From Dethiosulfovibrio sp. (lineage in GTDB: Bacteria > Synergistota > Synergistia > Synergistales > Dethiosulfovibrionaceae): 7,541 bases of DNA. Below, in pieces: positions 1-6,447 of this stretch (position 1 is the first letter of the stretch; the number at the start of each line of letters is the position of its first letter). The stretch is from contig JAQUTB010000067.1 of NCBI GenBank assembly GCA_028709985.1, positions 1 through 7,541 of the forward strand, written 5' to 3'. Below the pieces are notes generated by a model. The model searched no databases, was not told the origin of the DNA, and saw only the letters and a program-made list of their open reading frames with translations. The translations under genes and the position numbers were made by a program.

Positions 1-1385
1 AGGCTGCGGGTGAACTCTCCGACGTTGCCAGGGGCAAAGCCTATGGCGGTAAAGGCCAGTATGGCCACAAAGGTGGCTCCCAACAGAGGCCACTGTGTGT
101 CCCTGACGACCTCTATGGCGGCGTTTTCCCTGTCCTCTCCCCTCTCTACCCTGACCAATATGCCGTCAGCCACCACTATGGCGTTGTCCACCAGCATGCC
201 GAGGGCAAGTATGAGAGCTCCCAACGAGATCTTTTGAAGATCTATGTCCATCACGAACATCCCGCAAAAGGTGCAGAGTATCGTCAACAGCAGGATAAAC
301 CCGACGAGAAGACCGCTCTGCCAGCCCATAAAGGCCATGAGAACCGCCACGACGATACCGACAGCCTCGACTAGGTTGACCACAAACGCCGACACCGACT
401 CGATAACAATGTCGCTCTGGTAGTACAGGGACGAAAGCTTCATCCCAGCGGGGCGGTTCGCCTCAGTGCCCTCCAGGGCCTCCTTTATGGATTCACCCAT
501 GGTGACCACGTTGCCCCCCGACACTGTGGAGACCCCTATGGCAACCGCTGGCTCTCCGTTGAACCTCATGATGTTGTCAGGCGGATCCTGATAGCCCCTG
601 CGGATCGTGGCCACCTCTCCGAGCCTGACAAGACCGCCGGTCCCACCCACCAGCAGGTCCGCGATGCTGGACTCGTCCTGAAACTCCCCCGACGGGGATA
701 TCCTGATGTGTTCTCCGTCGACTTTGACCTTGCCCGACGGTTCCACGAGGTTATGGCCACTCAGGGTATCGTATAGCCTGGAAGGGGGGATACCAAGCTC
801 CGCCAGACGGGACCTCTTAAACTCTACGTAGATGACCTCCTGGCTGTCTCCCCAGACGGAGACCTTTGCCACGTCCTGGCACAGCAGGAGCTCCTTCTTA
901 AGATCCTCCGCGTAGCTCTTCAGTTGGGTCATGGAATAGCCCTTCCCGGTAAGAGCGAAGAAAACCCCGTAGACGTCTCCGAAGTCGTCGTTTACCGAGG
1001 ATGGCCCGGCCCCCGGAGGAAGCTGTCCCCTCACGTCACCTACCTTCTTCCTGAGCTCATCCCAAAGCTGCGTAAGGCTATCGGACCTGTACTCGTCCTC
1101 CATGTCCACATAGACGATGGACAGGCCCTCTTTCGAGGTCGATCGGACCTCCTTGACCTGGCCCATGGACTGGACCGCCTCCTCGACGACGTCGGTGACC
1201 TCCTTCTCCACCTCCAAGGGGGACGCCCCTGGGTAGGGAGTGATCACCATAGCGGTCTTTATGAGAAAGGTAGGGTCCTCCAGCCTGCCGAGTTTGCCGT
1301 AGGACACCGCCCCCGCCACAAAAATGAGGACCGTCATGACAGCCATGAAGGTCCTCTTTCTAAGAGCGAAACCGGCCGGATTCAT
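1..1385 (-). CDS. RND-family efflux pump permease (AcrB-like), N-terminal 461 residues, runs off the left edge
   Basis: This is an inner-membrane proton-driven exporter subunit of the resistance-nodulation-division (RND) type, which works with the adjacent adaptor and an outer-membrane channel. The frame is open from the ATG at 1385 to the window edge without a stop. Visible parts are TM1 at about residues 11-29, then LEDPTF and the YPGAS motif at the start of the first periplasmic porter domain, a porter domain to about residue 330, and helices at about 335-354, 358-379, 387-407 and 433-451. The TM4 motif GMLVDNAIVVADGI carries D400 and N401, matching by position the AcrB proton-relay pair D407/D408, with Asn in place of the second Asp. 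The visible sequence ends at GNVGEFTRS, a conserved stretch around TM5/TM6. RND pumps are about 1,000-1,050 residues, so slightly more than half is missing. The ATG overlaps the adaptor stop (ATGA) and has no clear Shine-Dalgarno sequence, so translation is probably coupled. The substrate cannot be told from sequence; drugs, bile-like compounds or solvents are typical for the family. Confidence 0.95.
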   Translation of the reverse strand, partial: MNPAGFALRKRTFMAVMTVLIFVAGAVSYGKLGRLEDPTFLIKTAMVITPYPGASPLEVEKEVTDVVEEAVQSMGQVKEVRSTSKEGLSIVYVDMEDEYRSDSLTQLWDELRKKVGDVRGQLPPGAGPSSVNDDFGDVYGVFFALTGKGYSMTQLKSYAEDLKKELLLCQDVAKVSVWGDSQEVIYVEFKRSRLAELGIPPSRLYDTLSGHNLVEPSGKVKVDGEHIRISPSGEFQDESSIADLLVGGTGGLVRLGEVATIRRGYQDPPDNIMRFNGEPAVAIGVSTVSGGNVVTMGESIKEALEGTEANRPAGMKLSSLYYQSDIVIESVSAFVVNLVEAVGIVVAVLMAFMGWQSGLLVGFILLLTILCTFCGMFVMDIDLQKISLGALILALGMLVDNAIVVADGILVRVERGEDRENAAIEVVRDTQWPLLGATFVAILAFTAIGFAPGNVGEFTRS

Positions 1386-2527
1386 CGTTTTAGGGGAGTT
1401 ACTGCCATACCCTCGGTGAGGAAGTCCGCACCGGCCACCACCAGATTCTCGCCTGAGTTCAATCCATCTACCACCGGGAGTCGATCGTCAGCCTGCAACT
1501 TGCCAAGAGAGACCTCTCTGGATCGGACCACACCTTCTTCGGGATCGTAAACCCACACATACGACCCTCCATCGGAGCCGGAAACCACCGCTCCCAACGG
1601 AACTGTCAGCTCGCTGGGCTTGGACTTGGCTCCTTCGACCCATAGAACCTCCGCGGTCATCCCTGGCAACACGTTGACGTCTTTAGGGGCGGGAAAGGTA
1701 AAGGTCACGGAGTAGGTCTTGGTCGCCGAATCGGGGGATGTGCTCCACTCCTTCAGGACGCCTTTGACGGTAAAATCGTCCATGGAAGGGAAGGATATCT
1801 CCACCTCCGCTCCCTCCGATAGCCCCCCTTTTGCTAGGGCTCCCTCAGGCACGTTGGCCGAGACCCTAAGGGTAGCTATATCCAGGAGCCCCATGACGAC
1901 CTGGCCGGGGGACACCATCTCGTGGTTCTCCACCTTCCTGACCGAAACTATGCCGTCGAATGGAGCCTTCAAGACGGTATCCTCCAGACGATGTCTGGCG
2001 ATAGTCAGCTGCGCCTTTATGTTCTGTACCGCCGCCTTCGCCATGGTCACGTTCTTCTTTATCTGATCGTAATCTGCCTGGGCGACAACCTTCTCGTCCA
2101 GAAGGGACCTATACCTGTGGTGATCCTGTTCAGCGTTCTCCATGGATGCCATGGCCCCACTAAGCTCCGCTTCTAGCACCTTTATCTGGTCCTGAAAGTC
2201 CCTCTGGTCTATCTGGGCAAGCCTCTGTCCCTTCGAGACCAGGTCACCTAGCTGAACCTCCAGCGAGGTTATAGGGCCTCCCACGCGAAAGGCCAAAAAG
2301 GCCTCCTGATCGGCCTTGACCACTCCAGGGTAACGACGCCCGAAAGACGTCTCCGTCCCCCCTAAAACCTCTATCGCCACAGGTCTTGGGTTGGCTGGGC
2401 TGGACAGTTCAACCACATCATCTTTGACCTCCGTAGCAGATACGGCCTTGCCGTAAAAAAACCAACCGCCACCACATGACAACAGGGCCAGGGCGGCTAT
2501 AACCACGCGTTTTCTCATTGACTTCAA
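1382..2527 (-). CDS. RND periplasmic adaptor (AcrA/HlyD-type membrane fusion protein)
   Basis: This 381-residue adaptor would link the downstream RND pump to an outer-membrane channel across the periplasm. A basic N-terminus (MRKR) is followed by a hydrophobic segment, residues 8-24. LLSC ending at Cys18 could be a lipobox, as in AcrA and MexA, although Leu at -2 is not ideal. A lipoyl half-motif follows (FRVGGPITSLEVQLGDLVSKGQ, about 80-100). A charged, heptad-rich coiled-coil hairpin spans about 110-180, the second lipoyl half is at LKAPFDGIVSVRKVENHEMV, and beta-barrel and membrane-proximal domains lie in the C-terminal half (LPGMTAEV motif). The TTG start at 2527-2525 is preferred over the ATG at 2518 because GAGGAGGAAGG (complement of 2534-2544) sits 6-10 bases upstream of the TTG but about 19 bases from the ATG for its GGAGG core. 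The TTG overlaps the tetR stop (TTGA). The ATG choice would shorten the protein by three residues with no functional effect. Confidence 0.93.
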   Translation of the reverse strand: MKSMRKRVVIAALALLSCGGGWFFYGKAVSATEVKDDVVELSSPANPRPVAIEVLGGTETSFGRRYPGVVKADQEAFLAFRVGGPITSLEVQLGDLVSKGQRLAQIDQRDFQDQIKVLEAELSGAMASMENAEQDHHRYRSLLDEKVVAQADYDQIKKNVTMAKAAVQNIKAQLTIARHRLEDTVLKAPFDGIVSVRKVENHEMVSPGQVVMGLLDIATLRVSANVPEGALAKGGLSEGAEVEISFPSMDDFTVKGVLKEWSTSPDSATKTYSVTFTFPAPKDVNVLPGMTAEVLWVEGAKSKPSELTVPLGAVVSGSDGGSYVWVYDPEEGVVRSREVSLGKLQADDRLPVVDGLNSGENLVVAGADFLTEGMAVTPLKR

Positions 2528-3201
2528 CTTTGACCTTCCTCCTCACTTAAACACGGGACACCGGGCAACCCCAGTGCCCAAAGGGTTCGTTCTAAAATCC
2601 TGCGTTCCAGCCTCCCCAGATAGCTCGGCTCTAGATCGCTGGAACCTAACTTACCTGCCACCACATCGCTGTAATCGGCGTGAAAGAATATGGGCGCACA
2701 TATGACCAGTAGCTCACAGACTGCGTCCACCTTTGACATGGATGGATCCACTCTACGCAGGAGGGACTCAAAAGCCCCGGAAGAGGGGTCCATAACCTTG
2801 GCGGTCAGTAGGTTCCTCAGTGGCCCCTGGGATCGGAGAAGCTGGTATATCACCCTGCTGCACCACTTAGGCCTATCGAGGGCAAACACCGTCTCCATAA
2901 ACCACCTTATCCCTCTGCTGACCGCCTCGGCCTTTACCGCCGGATCGTCTAAATCACCCTCATACTGGGCCAGAACCTGAGAGAGGGGGTTATCGACCTG
3001 AGGCTTCAGGGCTAGGTTCACGACCTCCTCGAAGAGGCCATCCTTGCCACCGAAGTGGTAGTGGATGCTGCCCAGGTTCTCACCGGCCCTCTTGGCGACG
3101 TCTCTGGTCGACACGCTGGCAAAACCCCTCTCCGCCGCCAGCTCCCCTGCCGCCTCGATCAACCTCTCTTTGGTCCTCTCTCCTGTGGAATACCGGGCCA
3201 T
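2524..3201 (-). CDS. TetR/AcrR-family transcriptional repressor
   Basis: This 225-residue DNA-binding regulator probably represses the operon it heads and is released by a ligand, often a pump substrate. The N-terminal TetR domain is clear: helix 1 at about residues 10-25 (RTKERLIEAAGELAAERG), then a helix-turn-helix at about 30-49 (VSTRDVAKRAGENLGSIHYHF) ending with the family hallmark YHFGGKDGLFEEV. The C-terminal ligand and dimer domain (about 75-210) resembles the CecR/YbiH-type group (DUF1956-like) in length and in the MDPSSGAFESLLRR region; that subgroup call is from memory and tentative. The ATG at 3201 has an AGGAGG Shine-Dalgarno 7 bases upstream. It is the first gene of the minus-strand operon and overlaps the adaptor by 4 bases. 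Its position next to a long dyad covering its own promoter argues for autoregulation. Control of the divergent channel/MacAB operon is possible but unproven. Confidence 0.95.
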   Translation of the reverse strand: MARYSTGERTKERLIEAAGELAAERGFASVSTRDVAKRAGENLGSIHYHFGGKDGLFEEVVNLALKPQVDNPLSQVLAQYEGDLDDPAVKAEAVSRGIRWFMETVFALDRPKWCSRVIYQLLRSQGPLRNLLTAKVMDPSSGAFESLLRRVDPSMSKVDAVCELLVICAPIFFHADYSDVVAGKLGSSDLEPSYLGRLERRILERTLWALGLPGVPCLSEEEGQS

Positions 3202-3208
3202 GACATAA

Positions 3209-3214
3209 CCTCCT
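3209..3214 (-). promoter_or_regulatory. Ribosome binding site of the tetR gene
   Basis: The minus strand reads AGGAGG here, a perfect Shine-Dalgarno core 7 bases before the ATG at 3201. It fixes the repressor start with good confidence. Confidence 0.85.
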
Positions 3215-3231
3215 AAACATCGATGGGGCGT

Positions 3232-3260
3232 ATTTTAAACGATCGACCTATTTTAGTCAA
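3232..3260 (-). promoter_or_regulatory. Sigma-70-type promoter of the tetR-adaptor-RND operon
   Basis: On the minus strand a -35 hexamer TTGACT (complement of 3255-3260) and a -10 hexamer TAAAAT (complement of 3232-3237) are separated by exactly 17 bases. Each is one mismatch from consensus. Transcription would begin near 3225, giving a leader of about 24 bases to the ATG at 3201 that includes the AGGAGG ribosome site. The promoter lies wholly inside the dyad at 3223-3280, so a bound repressor would block polymerase. Confidence 0.75.
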
Positions 3261-3271
3261 CCGAACAAAAT
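3243..3271 (+). promoter_or_regulatory. Candidate weak promoter for the channel-MacAB operon
   Basis: TCGACC (3243-3248) and CAAAAT (3266-3271) are 17 bases apart and lie at the exact mirror positions of the tetR -35 and -10 boxes within the dyad. Each hexamer matches consensus at only four of six positions. Transcription would begin near 3278 and leave a leader of about 90 bases. An alternative, TTTACA at 3305-3310 with TATCAT at 3333-3338, has an over-long 22-base spacer. No plus-strand promoter is convincing by eye, so this is a tentative call. Confidence 0.3.
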
Positions 3272-3354
3272 ACAGCCCATCCTCAAGGCATCTCTTTAAA
3301 CTTCTTTACACTCCCACCCTCCCCATACCGTGTATCATATATGCCATAACTTGA

Positions 3355-3360
3355 AAGGGG
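3355..3360 (+). promoter_or_regulatory. Ribosome binding site that decides the channel gene start
   Basis: AAGGGG lies 8 bases before the ATG at 3369. The in-frame GTG at 3330 is preceded only by pyrimidine-rich sequence with no Shine-Dalgarno, and starting there would put 13 polar residues before an otherwise well-formed signal peptide. The ATG at 3369 is therefore taken as the start. Confidence 0.75.
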
Positions 3361-3368
3361 CTGATAGG

Positions 3369-4598
3369 ATGGGTTGGAGGTTTAAAGGAGCGGTGTTCGC
3401 CTTATCGTTGATGATGGTCGCCAGCGCTTGGGGGGAGGAGGTCCTGACACTGGAAGACTGTATGGACATGGCGTCGCTACACCCGGACCTGGTGGCGGCG
3501 GACCGACAGATAGACCTGTCCGACGCAAGGCTGTCCAAGGCGGCCTCTCCCTGGAGGACGAATCTGTCCCTCAAGGACCGATACACCGTCCAAGAAAGCG
3601 AGGACGGATACCACAGCGGATCTCTGGGCCTAAGCCAGCGGATATTCGACTCAGGGGTCACAGGGCTAGCGGTGAGGGGCAGCAAGGAGGACATGCTCTC
3701 GTCCGTCGAGGACCGGGCCTCGGTGTTACAGGACGTCCGTTACTCGGTGGCCCAGTCCTACTGCACCCTGCTCAACGCTCATGAGGATCTGTCCATAGCC
3801 AAGGAGTTACTGGAACAGGACGAAAGACACCTGGAGATAGCCCAGGGGATGTACGACGTAGGGGAGAAACCCTTGATAGACGTTACCCAGGCCAGGGTTA
3901 ACCTGAGCAAGTCCCAGCTTGAGCTTGTCAGCTCCAGACACCAGGTAGAACTCTCCAAAAACCAGCTCGACCACGCCATGGGCAGGGAGATGGCCCAATA
4001 TCGAATAGCGCCGATATCCCCTCAGCCCAGGCCGGTGATAACCTTGGAGGAGGCCCTATCTCTGGCCCTTGAGAACCACCCGGACATCCGCTCCTACCGC
4101 CACTCGGTTGAAAGCGCCAGGACATCGGTGTCCAGCGCCGCCAGGGGCATGTCCCCGACCGTGAACGCCACGGCGGGCTACAGCTGGAGCGGCAACGGCC
4201 TACTGGAGGACGGACAGTGGTCCATGGCGGTGGAGGGGACCATCCCCATGGCCGACGGGGGAATCACCAAAGCCCAGACCGACGAGGCTAAAGCGACCCT
4301 TGGGATAACCGAGGCGAAGGCAAAGAGGGCCGCCCAGTCGGTGGAGCTGGCGGTCCGAAAGGCATGGCTGGAGCTGGACGAGGCGGAGGAAAGCCTCGCC
4401 GTCGCCCGGGAATCGGTGGAACAGGCTAAATCCAACCTGTCCCTGGCCAACGGTAGATACGAGGTCGGAGAGGGAAGCCCTGGGGAGGTGGCCGACGCCG
4501 TGACGTCCTACGGTCAGGCGAGAAAATCCCTGGCCTCCGCCTATTACGACAGGGAGGTCGCTGTGGCGGCCCTCAAAAAGGCCATGGGGGTGCTTTAG
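3369..4598 (+). CDS. TolC-family outer-membrane efflux channel protein
   Basis: This 409-residue precursor should form a trimeric outer-membrane channel and periplasmic tunnel, the exit duct of a tripartite pump. The start at 3369 gives a signal peptide (basic WRFK, hydrophobic 8-20, cleavage after ASA or AWG at about residues 20-22). Two OEP-type repeats follow, as in TolC. The first begins at LTLEDCMDMASLHPDL just after the signal, and the second at ITLEEALSLALENHPDI near residue 223. Each carries a long helical stretch rich in Ala, Glu, Gln and Ser and ends similarly (NQLDHAMG and AALKKAMG). Length is normal for the family. It is the first gene of the plus-strand operon, and its TAG stop is immediately followed by the MacA-like GTG start. 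It is the only outer-membrane channel in the window, so it may also serve the divergent RND pump. Confidence 0.94.
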   Translation: MGWRFKGAVFALSLMMVASAWGEEVLTLEDCMDMASLHPDLVAADRQIDLSDARLSKAASPWRTNLSLKDRYTVQESEDGYHSGSLGLSQRIFDSGVTGLAVRGSKEDMLSSVEDRASVLQDVRYSVAQSYCTLLNAHEDLSIAKELLEQDERHLEIAQGMYDVGEKPLIDVTQARVNLSKSQLELVSSRHQVELSKNQLDHAMGREMAQYRIAPISPQPRPVITLEEALSLALENHPDIRSYRHSVESARTSVSSAARGMSPTVNATAGYSWSGNGLLEDGQWSMAVEGTIPMADGGITKAQTDEAKATLGITEAKAKRAAQSVELAVRKAWLELDEAEESLAVARESVEQAKSNLSLANGRYEVGEGSPGEVADAVTSYGQARKSLASAYYDREVAVAALKKAMGVL

Positions 4599-5780
4599 GT
4601 GAGAAAACTGATCTTTTTAGCGTTGCTGATCTCCCTGGGAGCGGGAGGCTGGTGGTTCTTCCTGAGAGAAGGGGAGCCCCAGATCTCCTACATCACAGAA
4701 CCCCTCAAAAGAGGGGATCTGACCCAATCGGTAACCGCCACCGGGACCATAGAGGCGGTCAACACAGTCTCGGTGGGAAGCCAAGTGTCGGGGAACCTGG
4801 CCCAGGTGCTGGCGGACTACAACGACCAGGTCACCGTGGGGCAGCTTCTGGCGGTCATAGACCCGACCCTCTTCCAGGCCGACGTGGACAGGGCGAGGGC
4901 GTCCCTGGCCACGGCCCAGGCGGACCTGGCTCAGGGAAAGGCGTCCCTCTCCCACAGCCTCAGGGCTCTAGAGCGAAAGAAGGAGCTGGTAAACAGGAAC
5001 CTCATCGCCAAGGTCGACCAGGACGACGCGGAGCTGGCCTATCAATCCGCCAGGGCGACCCTGCTGGCCCTTGAGGGAAAGGTGGCCCAAGCCAGGGCCT
5101 CCCTCACCAGGTCCGAGACGGACCTGGCAAACACCAGGATAGTCTCGCCTGTAAACGGCGTGGTCATAGCCAAAAAGGTGGAGACGGGCCAGACCGTGGC
5201 AGCCAGCTTCTCAGCGCCGGAGCTATTCACCATAGCGGAGGACCTGAGGCATATGAAGGTCGAGACCGACGTGGACGAGGCGGACATAGGGGCCATAAGG
5301 GTGGGACAGCCGACCTCCTTCACCGTCGACGCCTACCCCAGCCGGATTTTCAAGGGAAAGGTGGACCGCATCAGGCTGGCGCCTAACGTCAACAGCAACG
5401 TTGTCACCTACACAGTGGAAATAGGGGTCAGCAACGACGACCTGTCCCTTTATCCGGGCATGACCGCCGAGGTAAACATCGTCACGGCCAAGGTCAACGA
5501 CGTATTGATGGCCCCGTCGTCGGCACTTCGGATCACCATGCCAGGGCAGGGAGGCAACGGGAAGAACGGCAAAAAAGCCTCCAACGGAGGAACGGTATAT
5601 ACCCTCTCAGGAGACAGCCCTGTGCCGATTAAGGTCAAAACCGGCATGGCCCAGGATGGATGGATAGAGGTGATAGGCGACCTACAGGAGGGAGTCGAGG
5701 TTGTCGTGGAGGTAATCTCCAACGGCTCCTCCTCGAGAGGAGGTAGTCCCTTTGGCCCAACACCTGGTGGTCGTAGATAA
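4599..5780 (+). CDS. macA: MacA-like periplasmic adaptor of an ABC exporter
   Basis: This 393-residue membrane fusion protein would join the MacB-type ABC transporter to the TolC-like channel and is expected to stimulate ATP hydrolysis, as MacA does. A short basic start (MRKL) leads into one signal-anchor helix, residues 4-21. Then come the first lipoyl half (VGSQVSGNLAQVLADYNDQV, about 57-80), a coiled-coil hairpin at about 90-180, and the second lipoyl half (TRIVSPVNGVVIAKKVETGQ). A beta-barrel follows, then a membrane-proximal domain with the LYPGMTAEVNIV motif near residue 287. A Gly/Asn/Lys-rich loop at about 314-332 and a Gly/Ser/Pro-rich tail are low-complexity but common in MacA relatives. 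The GTG start follows the channel stop with zero spacing and has GGGGGTG (4586-4592) as ribosome site. The 3' end overlaps the ATPase gene by 29 bases. The symbol is by family resemblance, and orthology to E. coli macA is not proven. Confidence 0.9.
   Translation: MRKLIFLALLISLGAGGWWFFLREGEPQISYITEPLKRGDLTQSVTATGTIEAVNTVSVGSQVSGNLAQVLADYNDQVTVGQLLAVIDPTLFQADVDRARASLATAQADLAQGKASLSHSLRALERKKELVNRNLIAKVDQDDAELAYQSARATLLALEGKVAQARASLTRSETDLANTRIVSPVNGVVIAKKVETGQTVAASFSAPELFTIAEDLRHMKVETDVDEADIGAIRVGQPTSFTVDAYPSRIFKGKVDRIRLAPNVNSNVVTYTVEIGVSNDDLSLYPGMTAEVNIVTAKVNDVLMAPSSALRITMPGQGGNGKNGKKASNGGTVYTLSGDSPVPIKVKTGMAQDGWIEVIGDLQEGVEVVVEVISNGSSSRGGSPFGPTPGGRR
5728..5743 (+). promoter_or_regulatory. 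Hairpin containing the ATPase ribosome binding site
   Basis: CCTCCT (5728-5733) and AGGAGG (5738-5743) form a perfect six-pair stem with the four-base loop CGAG. The 3' arm is the Shine-Dalgarno sequence of the ATPase gene, 8 bases before its TTG start at 5752. In mRNA the hairpin would hide the site until a ribosome finishing macA opens it, which would couple ATPase synthesis to adaptor synthesis. The stem is seen directly; the coupling is inferred. Confidence 0.55.
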
Positions 5781-6447
5781 CCTGCATAAAAGGTACGTCC
5801 TGGGGGATCAGGAGGTCAACGCACTTCAAGGGGTCACTTTTTCCATCGAAAAAGGGGACTTCGTCTCCATCATGGGGCCGTCGGGATCGGGAAAATCCAC
5901 CATGATGAACATGCTGGGGTGTCTGGATATCCCAACCTCGGGATCCTATCACCTGGACGGGAAGGACGTGGCGAGGATGAAACCGGACGAACTGGCAAGG
6001 GTGAGGCGGGATTCGCTGGGATTCGTCTTTCAGGGTTTCAACCTACTCCCCAGGACCACAGCACTGGAGAACGTGGAGCTTCCAATGGTCTACTCGGGGG
6101 TCCCTTCAGGGGAGAGAAAAAAGAGGGCTTCCGAGGCACTGAAACGGGTGGGGTTAGGGGACAGGCAGGACCACAGGCCCCACCAGATGTCGGGAGGCCA
6201 GCAACAGAGGGTAGCCATAGCTAGAGCGCTGGTGAACAGGGCTCCCCTAATCCTGGCGGACGAGCCCACGGGAAACCTGGACACCGCCAACAGCACCGAG
6301 ATAATGGAGCTGTTTCAGGAGCTCAACCGAGAGCAGGGGATAACGGTCATACTCATTACCCACGAGCCCGACATGGCCCTCTTCTCCAGAAGGATAATCA
6401 CCTTCCGAGACGGCTCCATAGTCGAGGACAGGAGGCTGGAACAGTGA
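5752..6447 (+). CDS. MacB/LolD-type ABC transporter ATPase subunit
   Basis: This 231-residue cytoplasmic nucleotide-binding subunit powers the permease encoded next. All ABC motifs are intact: Walker A GPSGSGKS (42-49), Q-loop glutamine Q94 in [10 protein letters not shown], signature MSGGQ (146-150, Met in place of the usual Leu), Walker B LILADE (166-171) with catalytic E171, D-loop GNLD (174-177) and H-loop H204 (LITHEP). [15 protein letters not shown] is typical of the MacB/LolD/FtsE group. In E. coli MacB this domain is fused to the permease; here it is a separate protein, as in LolD and YknY. The TTG start is chosen because AGGAGG at 5738-5743 lies 8 bases upstream. GTG at 5767 is the next possible start and would remove five residues before the first beta strand. 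The gene overlaps macA by 29 bases and the permease gene by 4. Confidence 0.95.
   Translation: MAQHLVVVDNLHKRYVLGDQEVNALQGVTFSIEKGDFVSIMGPSGSGKSTMMNMLGCLDIPTSGSYHLDGKDVARMKPDELARVRRDSLGFVFQGFNLLPRTTALENVELPMVYSGVPSGERKKRASEALKRVGLGDRQDHRPHQMSGGQQQRVAIARALVNRAPLILADEPTGNLDTANSTEIMELFQELNREQGITVILITHEPDMALFSRRIITFRDGSIVEDRRLEQ
6431..6435 (+). promoter_or_regulatory. Ribosome binding site of the permease gene
   Basis: GGAGG sits 8 bases before the GTG at 6444, inside the last codons of the ATPase gene. It supports the GTG start and the 4-base GTGA overlap. Confidence 0.75.

Larger units (their letters stand above)
3223..3280. promoter_or_regulatory. Long imperfect dyad, probable TetR-type operator in the divergent promoter region
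   Basis: The 14-base arms 3223-3236 and 3267-3280 match as an inverted repeat at 12 of 14 positions (ATGGGNNGTATTTT type) and are separated by 30 bases. The inner segments 3237-3247 and 3256-3266 share the same centre (between 3251 and 3252) and add 6 of 11 pairs, giving 19 of 29 over the full length. TetR regulators bind dyads beside their own genes, and this one covers the tetR promoter. It is longer than a classic 15-30 bp operator, so it may hold more than one dimer. Which part is bound is inference. Confidence 0.6.

Noticed and set aside
924..1550. 208-codon plus-strand open frame
   Set aside because: It lies antisense to the RND pump and adaptor genes, whose protein motifs are unmistakable. 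Its own translation shows no recognisable domain, and GC-rich DNA commonly leaves such open shadows.
3305..3338. TTTACA and TATCAT as a plus-strand promoter
   Set aside because: The spacer is 22 bases, too long for ordinary sigma-70 use. Only an activator that twists DNA could rescue it, and no MerR-type gene is present here.
3330..3368. Upstream GTG start extending the channel protein by 13 residues
   Set aside because: No Shine-Dalgarno precedes it, and the extension would spoil the signal peptide. The ATG at 3369 has AAGGGG 8 bases upstream.
5539..5595. Gly/Asn/Lys-rich insertion in the MacA-like protein as a sign of novelty
   Set aside because: Flexible low-complexity loops at this place are common among MacA-like adaptors, and the flanking domains are intact.
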